A stretch of 64,000 nt of DNA from Paenibacillus sp. R14(2021) (lineage in GTDB: Bacteria; Bacillota; Bacilli; Paenibacillales; Paenibacillaceae): the NCBI RefSeq assembly GCF_019431355.1, contig NZ_CP080269.1:4265001-4329000 (forward strand). Reading direction: 5' to 3'. Positions 60,445 through 64,000 of the stretch are shown here, one piece after another (positions within the stretch are counted from its first letter, which is position 1; the number at the start of each line of letters is the position of its first letter). Under the pieces are notes generated by a model, which saw nothing but the letters and a program-made list of their open reading frames with translations, was not told where the DNA came from and did no database searches. Position numbers and translations under genes: made by a program.

Positions 60445-62163
60445 ATGAAAAAGAATGTCGCAACGCTGCTTTCCGTCGTATTGCTTGGTCTAAGTTTGAC
60501 AGCATGTTCTTCTAACAATAATTCATCGAATAATGTGAAAGCGTCTTCAAATTCAGGATCGAACGCCACAACCCCGGCACTATCGGGAGATGATCTGGCT
60601 TTCTCCAAATTTCCGAAGCCTGTCGATGTTCACATCGGCATGGTGGTGGATCCGACGGACAAAACGCTGCCGGAAGGCGACAGCGTAGGCAACAACCCGT
60701 ACACGCGTTATCTCAAGGACAAGTACAACATCAACGTAATTGTCGATTGGACCGCGGCTACCGGTAACGATTTCAAGCAGAAGGTCAGCTTGACGATCGC
60801 ATCGGGCAAGCTGCCTGACGGTATGGTCGTCGACGACCGTTCCTTCATGACCAAAGCGGCCAGCTCGGGCTTGTTGTACGATATCACCGATATTTTCAAT
60901 CAATATCAATCCTCGCAGGTGAAGGACATTATGGCGAGCACCGACGGCCGTGCGTTGGAGAATGCCAGCTACAAAGGTAAAATGGTCGCGCTTCCAAACA
61001 TTACGGTGGATACCGACGGCGTTCACGTCCTATGGATTCGCAAGGATTGGCTGGATAAGTTGAAGCTGCCTGTACCGAAGACGGTGTCGGATATCGAGAA
61101 GACGGCGAGAGCGTTTATTGATAACAAGCTTGGCGGGGACAAAACGATCGGTATCGCCGGTCCTTCCAAAAACTCGTTCCCTTATTCGACCTTCCTCGTT
61201 TCCTCCAACAATATGGGAGGCTTTGATCCGATTTTTGGCGCAGAGGATGCATACCCGGGCTACTGGCTCGACAATGGCGACGGATCGGTATCGTACGGAA
61301 CGACGTCGGACAATACGAAGAAAACGTTGGCTTTGCTCGCTGACTGGTACAAGAAAGGACTTATTGACCCAGAGGTGGGCACCCGTGACAACGTAGGGGA
61401 TCCGATCAATGCGAATCAAACGGGGATTTTCTTCGGTCCATGGTGGAATGGCGGCTACGGCAACGGGGACTCCTTCAAGAACGATCCGACTGCGAACTGG
61501 CAGGCCTATCCGGTCTATTCCGACGATAACAAGTGGAATTCGCATATGAAGACAACTGGCAGCACCTACACCGTTATTAGCAAGAACGCTAAGCCGGATG
61601 TCGTCAAGGCCATCATGATTATGAATAACGCGCTTGTGCGCGATGAAGCGACCTTTGATTTGTCGGTTAATGTGGGCTGGTATCCGCTTCGCAACGTTAT
61701 GGCCGCGGCCAACGAGACGGAATACGAGTATACGGAGCTTCTGAAAGTCTTGAAGGGCGAGACCAAGCCTGAGGATTACAATAAGCCGAACAGCTTATAC
61801 AAGCTGATGTATGCAGATGCGAAAAAGGTGAAGGACGTCGTTAAACCTCCATACGACGAATTGAATGTCGGCAACTTCAGCACGGCTAACTTCGGCGACT
61901 TCCAGCGCCTATATTCACTCCTGATTGGCGATCGTCCGTTCACGACGATTCCAATTGATAAGAAGGTCTTCAGCGTCACCTACAACCAGACCGCGACCAT
62001 GGAGACGAAATGGGCGAACCTGAAGAAGATGGAGGATGAGACCGTTATGAAAATCATCCTGGGTCAAGCGCCGATCGACTCCTTCGACCAATTCGTGAAG
62101 GACTGGAAATCGCAAGGCGGAGATGAGATCACGGCGGAAGTCGCAGAACTCTTGAAGAAGTAA
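60445..62163 (+). CDS. Extracellular solute-binding lipoprotein of a sugar ABC importer
   Basis: 572 residues. Signal peptide with lipobox LTAC (Cys20), an Asn/Ser-rich linker, then a large family 1-type binding protein (FPKPVDVHIGMVVDPTD, KMVALPNITVDTDGVHVLWIRKDWL in part, NQTGIFFGPWWNGG). Size and motifs fit the LipO/YtcQ class that in Paenibacillus imports oligosaccharides. ATG 60445 has GGGGAGGG upstream; the longer frame from 60211 runs inside the regulator gene. First gene of the transporter operon. Confidence 0.9.
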   Translation: MKKNVATLLSVVLLGLSLTACSSNNNSSNNVKASSNSGSNATTPALSGDDLAFSKFPKPVDVHIGMVVDPTDKTLPEGDSVGNNPYTRYLKDKYNINVIVDWTAATGNDFKQKVSLTIASGKLPDGMVVDDRSFMTKAASSGLLYDITDIFNQYQSSQVKDIMASTDGRALENASYKGKMVALPNITVDTDGVHVLWIRKDWLDKLKLPVPKTVSDIEKTARAFIDNKLGGDKTIGIAGPSKNSFPYSTFLVSSNNMGGFDPIFGAEDAYPGYWLDNGDGSVSYGTTSDNTKKTLALLADWYKKGLIDPEVGTRDNVGDPINANQTGIFFGPWWNGGYGNGDSFKNDPTANWQAYPVYSDDNKWNSHMKTTGSTYTVISKNAKPDVVKAIMIMNNALVRDEATFDLSVNVGWYPLRNVMAAANETEYEYTELLKVLKGETKPEDYNKPNSLYKLMYADAKKVKDVVKPPYDELNVGNFSTANFGDFQRLYSLLIGDRPFTTIPIDKKVFSVTYNQTATMETKWANLKKMEDETVMKIILGQAPIDSFDQFVKDWKSQGGDEITAEVAELLKK

Positions 62164-62171
62164 TCAGGCAG

Positions 62172-62216
62172 AAGCTTGCGGAAGGCACTGGCAGTTTCGG
62201 TGCTTTTCGCAAGCTT
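62172..62216 (+). other. Intercistronic hairpin
   Basis: A 17-pair stem (AAGCTTGCG with CGCAAGCTT plus an inner GAAGGCAC/GTGCTTTT) with an 11-base loop, directly after the binding-protein gene and without a T run. Likely stabilises the upstream mRNA so that binding protein exceeds permease. Confidence 0.7.
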
Positions 62217-62250
62217 TACTATCCTGCTAGGGAGAGGGAGGTTAGCCGTA

Positions 62251-63141
62251 ATGAGAAAATTGGGCCATCAGAAGCATTATTATTTGATGCTGCTGCCGGG
62301 TATGGTCTGGCTTGTGATGTTCAGTATTGTGCCTATGTTCGGAATTCTGATGGCATTTCAGAATTATAATCCAGGAACGGGACTGTTCAAGTCCGAGTGG
62401 GTCGGGCTGGAAAACTTCAAGTATATGTTTCAGCTGAATGACAGCAAGACGGTTATCATCAATACCTTTATCATCGCTGTCGGCAAAATCGTGTTTAATT
62501 TGATCGTGCCGCTCATATTTGCCATTCTGCTCAACGAGCTTCGCAGCTTGCGCTACAAGAAGCTGGTACAGACCGTTGTATACCTGCCGCACTTTCTGTC
62601 GTGGGTTATTATGTCGACGATTGTAATCGGAATTTTCGGCTATTATGGCGTTGTGAATACGGTTATTGGTATGTTTGGCTTCGATCCCAAACTATTTATG
62701 GCGGATGCCGGTATATTCCGGCAATTGATTATCGGCAGCGACGTGTGGAAGGAGTTCGGCTATAACGCAATTATCTATCTTGCGGCGCTGACAGGCATCA
62801 ATCTTAATCTGTATGAGGCGGCCGCCATTGACGGCGCTAACCGCTGGCAGCTGATCAGGCACGTCACGATGCCTGCGCTGACAACTACGGTTGTTTTGCT
62901 TGGCGTCTTGAGTCTAGGCAACGTGCTGAACGCCGGATTCGACCAAGTGTATAACCTGTATAACCCGCTTGTGTATTCAACCGGAGATATTTTGGATACA
63001 TGGGTATACCGGCTGGGCTTGCAAAATCTTCAGTTCTCGCTGGCGACGGCTGCTGGGTTGTTCAAGTCGGTCATTAGCTTTGTGCTGATTTTCATATCCT
63101 ATCGTCTGGCGTATCGCTATGCCGATTACACGGTATTCTGA
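62251..63141 (+). CDS. Sugar ABC transporter permease, LplB-like
   Basis: 296 residues, six hydrophobic helices, and the binding-protein-dependent permease EAA loop YEAAAIDGANRWQLIRHVTMP near 190, which contacts the ATPase. ATG 62251 follows GGAGGT; a frame from 62176 runs through the hairpin and is not used. No ATPase gene is adjacent in the window; the MsmX homologue at 5629 could supply it. Confidence 0.92.
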   Translation: MRKLGHQKHYYLMLLPGMVWLVMFSIVPMFGILMAFQNYNPGTGLFKSEWVGLENFKYMFQLNDSKTVIINTFIIAVGKIVFNLIVPLIFAILLNELRSLRYKKLVQTVVYLPHFLSWVIMSTIVIGIFGYYGVVNTVIGMFGFDPKLFMADAGIFRQLIIGSDVWKEFGYNAIIYLAALTGINLNLYEAAAIDGANRWQLIRHVTMPALTTTVVLLGVLSLGNVLNAGFDQVYNLYNPLVYSTGDILDTWVYRLGLQNLQFSLATAAGLFKSVISFVLIFISYRLAYRYADYTVF

Positions 63142-63155
63142 AGGAGGACGCTGCA

Positions 63156-64000
63156 TTGGTCAGAAATACAACGTTAGGCTCACGGACGTTTGAAATTGCC
63201 AATATCATCGTCCTCGGCCTCCTGCTTATTAGCTGTATCTACCCGCTGTGGTACACGTTCTGTGTATCGATCTCCGACAAGTCCGCCGCTAATGCAGGCT
63301 TGGTTACCATTTATCCCATCGGCTTCTCCCTGACGCCGTATAAGGAAATTATCAACGACAGCTTATTCTTTAACGCGTTCTGGATTTCCATCCAGCGCAC
63401 CGTGCTCGGCACATCATTCTCCTTGCTGATGACGGTATTAATGGCTTACCCGCTGGCAAGGCCTAAGAAAGATTTCAAAATGCGCAATACGTTCATGTGG
63501 ATCCTTGTCTTCTGTATGCTGTTTAACGGGGGATTGATCCCGTGGTACCTCACCATTCAAAACTATCATCTGATCAATACGATCTGGGCGTTAGTGCTCG
63601 GCGGAGGCGTACCGGTATTCGACGTGATCCTGATCATGAACTTCTTCCGCAATCTGCCGAAGGAGCTGAATGAGGCGGCAGTAGTCGACGGTGCCGGTCC
63701 TTGGTCGATCTTGTTCCGGGTGTATATCCCATGTTCCATCCCGGTGCTTGCTGCAGTGGCGTTGTTCCTTAGCGTATATCACTGGAACGAGTTCTTTAAC
63801 GGATTGGTGCTGATGAACACAGCGGATAAATATCCGCTCCAAACCTATATCCAGCAGCTTGTCGTCAACATTCCGGTCGGAACCAGTCTGACTCCCGAAC
63901 AATATAAGAAGCTGTCGGAGCTGTCTAACCGGACACTGAATTCGGCCAAGGTGTTTATCGCAATGGTGCCGATGCTGATGGTATACCCTTTTCTGCAAAG
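63156..64000 (+). CDS. Sugar ABC transporter permease, YtcP-like (truncated by window end)
   Basis: About 281 codons read open to the last base. TTG 63156 is preceded by AAGGAGGA at seven bases. Hydrophobic helices (IANIIVLGLLLISCIYPLWY and others) and the EAA loop LNEAAVVDGAGPWSILFRVYIP near 170 mark it as the second CUT1 permease. The missing end should be short, since family members have ~295 residues. Confidence 0.92.
   Translation, partial: MVRNTTLGSRTFEIANIIVLGLLLISCIYPLWYTFCVSISDKSAANAGLVTIYPIGFSLTPYKEIINDSLFFNAFWISIQRTVLGTSFSLLMTVLMAYPLARPKKDFKMRNTFMWILVFCMLFNGGLIPWYLTIQNYHLINTIWALVLGGGVPVFDVILIMNFFRNLPKELNEAAVVDGAGPWSILFRVYIPCSIPVLAAVALFLSVYHWNEFFNGLVLMNTADKYPLQTYIQQLVVNIPVGTSLTPEQYKKLSELSNRTLNSAKVFIAMVPMLMVYPFLQ

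Overview
The window is chromosomal DNA from a low-GC-phylum endospore former, most likely Paenibacillus or a close Paenibacillaceae relative. The grounds are gene order and family content, not a database search. It carries the Bacillus-type runs hprK-lgt-ppaX-yvoF, hisZGDBH-F-IE, yvcD-trxB, rapZ-yvcK-whiA-crh/HPr, cggR-gapA-pgk-tpiA-gpmI-eno and secG-rnr-smpB-ssrA. It also has an S-layer (SLH) anchored giant protein, a YesM/YesN two-component pair, and an ATPase-less sugar ABC system of the kind usually energised by an MsmX-type ATPase, a homologue of which is also present.

Layout. 1-3265: the 3' five-sixths of a 23S rRNA gene, no 5S gene after it, then six tRNAs (Met, Val, Asp, Phe, Tyr, Lys) and a terminator. 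3376-6808: tagO/wecA-like transferase, a PucR-type regulator, MsmX/UgpC ATPase. 6949-11256: hprK, lgt, ppaX, yvoF-like acetyltransferase and a polysaccharide deacetylase whose coding sequence contains a complete intrinsic terminator. 11423-17567: the histidine operon, with short HisG plus HisZ, but with no hisA between hisH and hisF. 17890-27197: prs, a TPR protein, trxB, glcK, rapZ, yvcK, whiA, an HPr/Crh-family protein that keeps His15, and a SIMPL-domain protein. 27266-28736 (minus strand): an Sda-domain protein, clpP with a perfect CtsR box over its promoter, and tRNA-Arg. 28974-36478: cggR and the complete lower glycolytic set, with an unusual repeat-rich 485-base gap between gapA and pgk. 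36616-42439: a TIM-barrel isomerase, secG, an RNase R with a 300-residue Arg/Gly-rich tail, smpB and an intact tmRNA gene.

42440-57375 looks like an accessory region that grew against the 3' end of the tmRNA gene. A perfect 90-bp copy of the tmRNA 3' end lies 662 bases downstream, enclosing a single CHRD-domain gene. Next comes a decayed 5' half of a second tmRNA that encodes a different tag peptide. Further on are an SLH protein that joins a phosphodiester glycosidase to a metallophosphoesterase, an ABC-2 export pair, a secreted epoxide-hydrolase-like enzyme, a SEC-C protein and two stalk-domain secreted proteins. Short matches to the tmRNA terminus, each followed by a terminator, recur at two boundaries inside it. 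This tmRNA-anchored region is the most novel part of the window.

57442-64000: a YesM-type sensor kinase and YesN-type regulator next to a lipoprotein solute-binding protein and two permeases (the second cut off by the window end), a typical regulated carbohydrate import locus.

Functionally, the core part groups carbon-flux control (HprK acting on HPr/Crh-type proteins, CggR, GlcK, YvcK, RapZ) with glycolysis, histidine synthesis fed by Prs, and translation quality control (RNase R, SmpB, tmRNA, ClpP).
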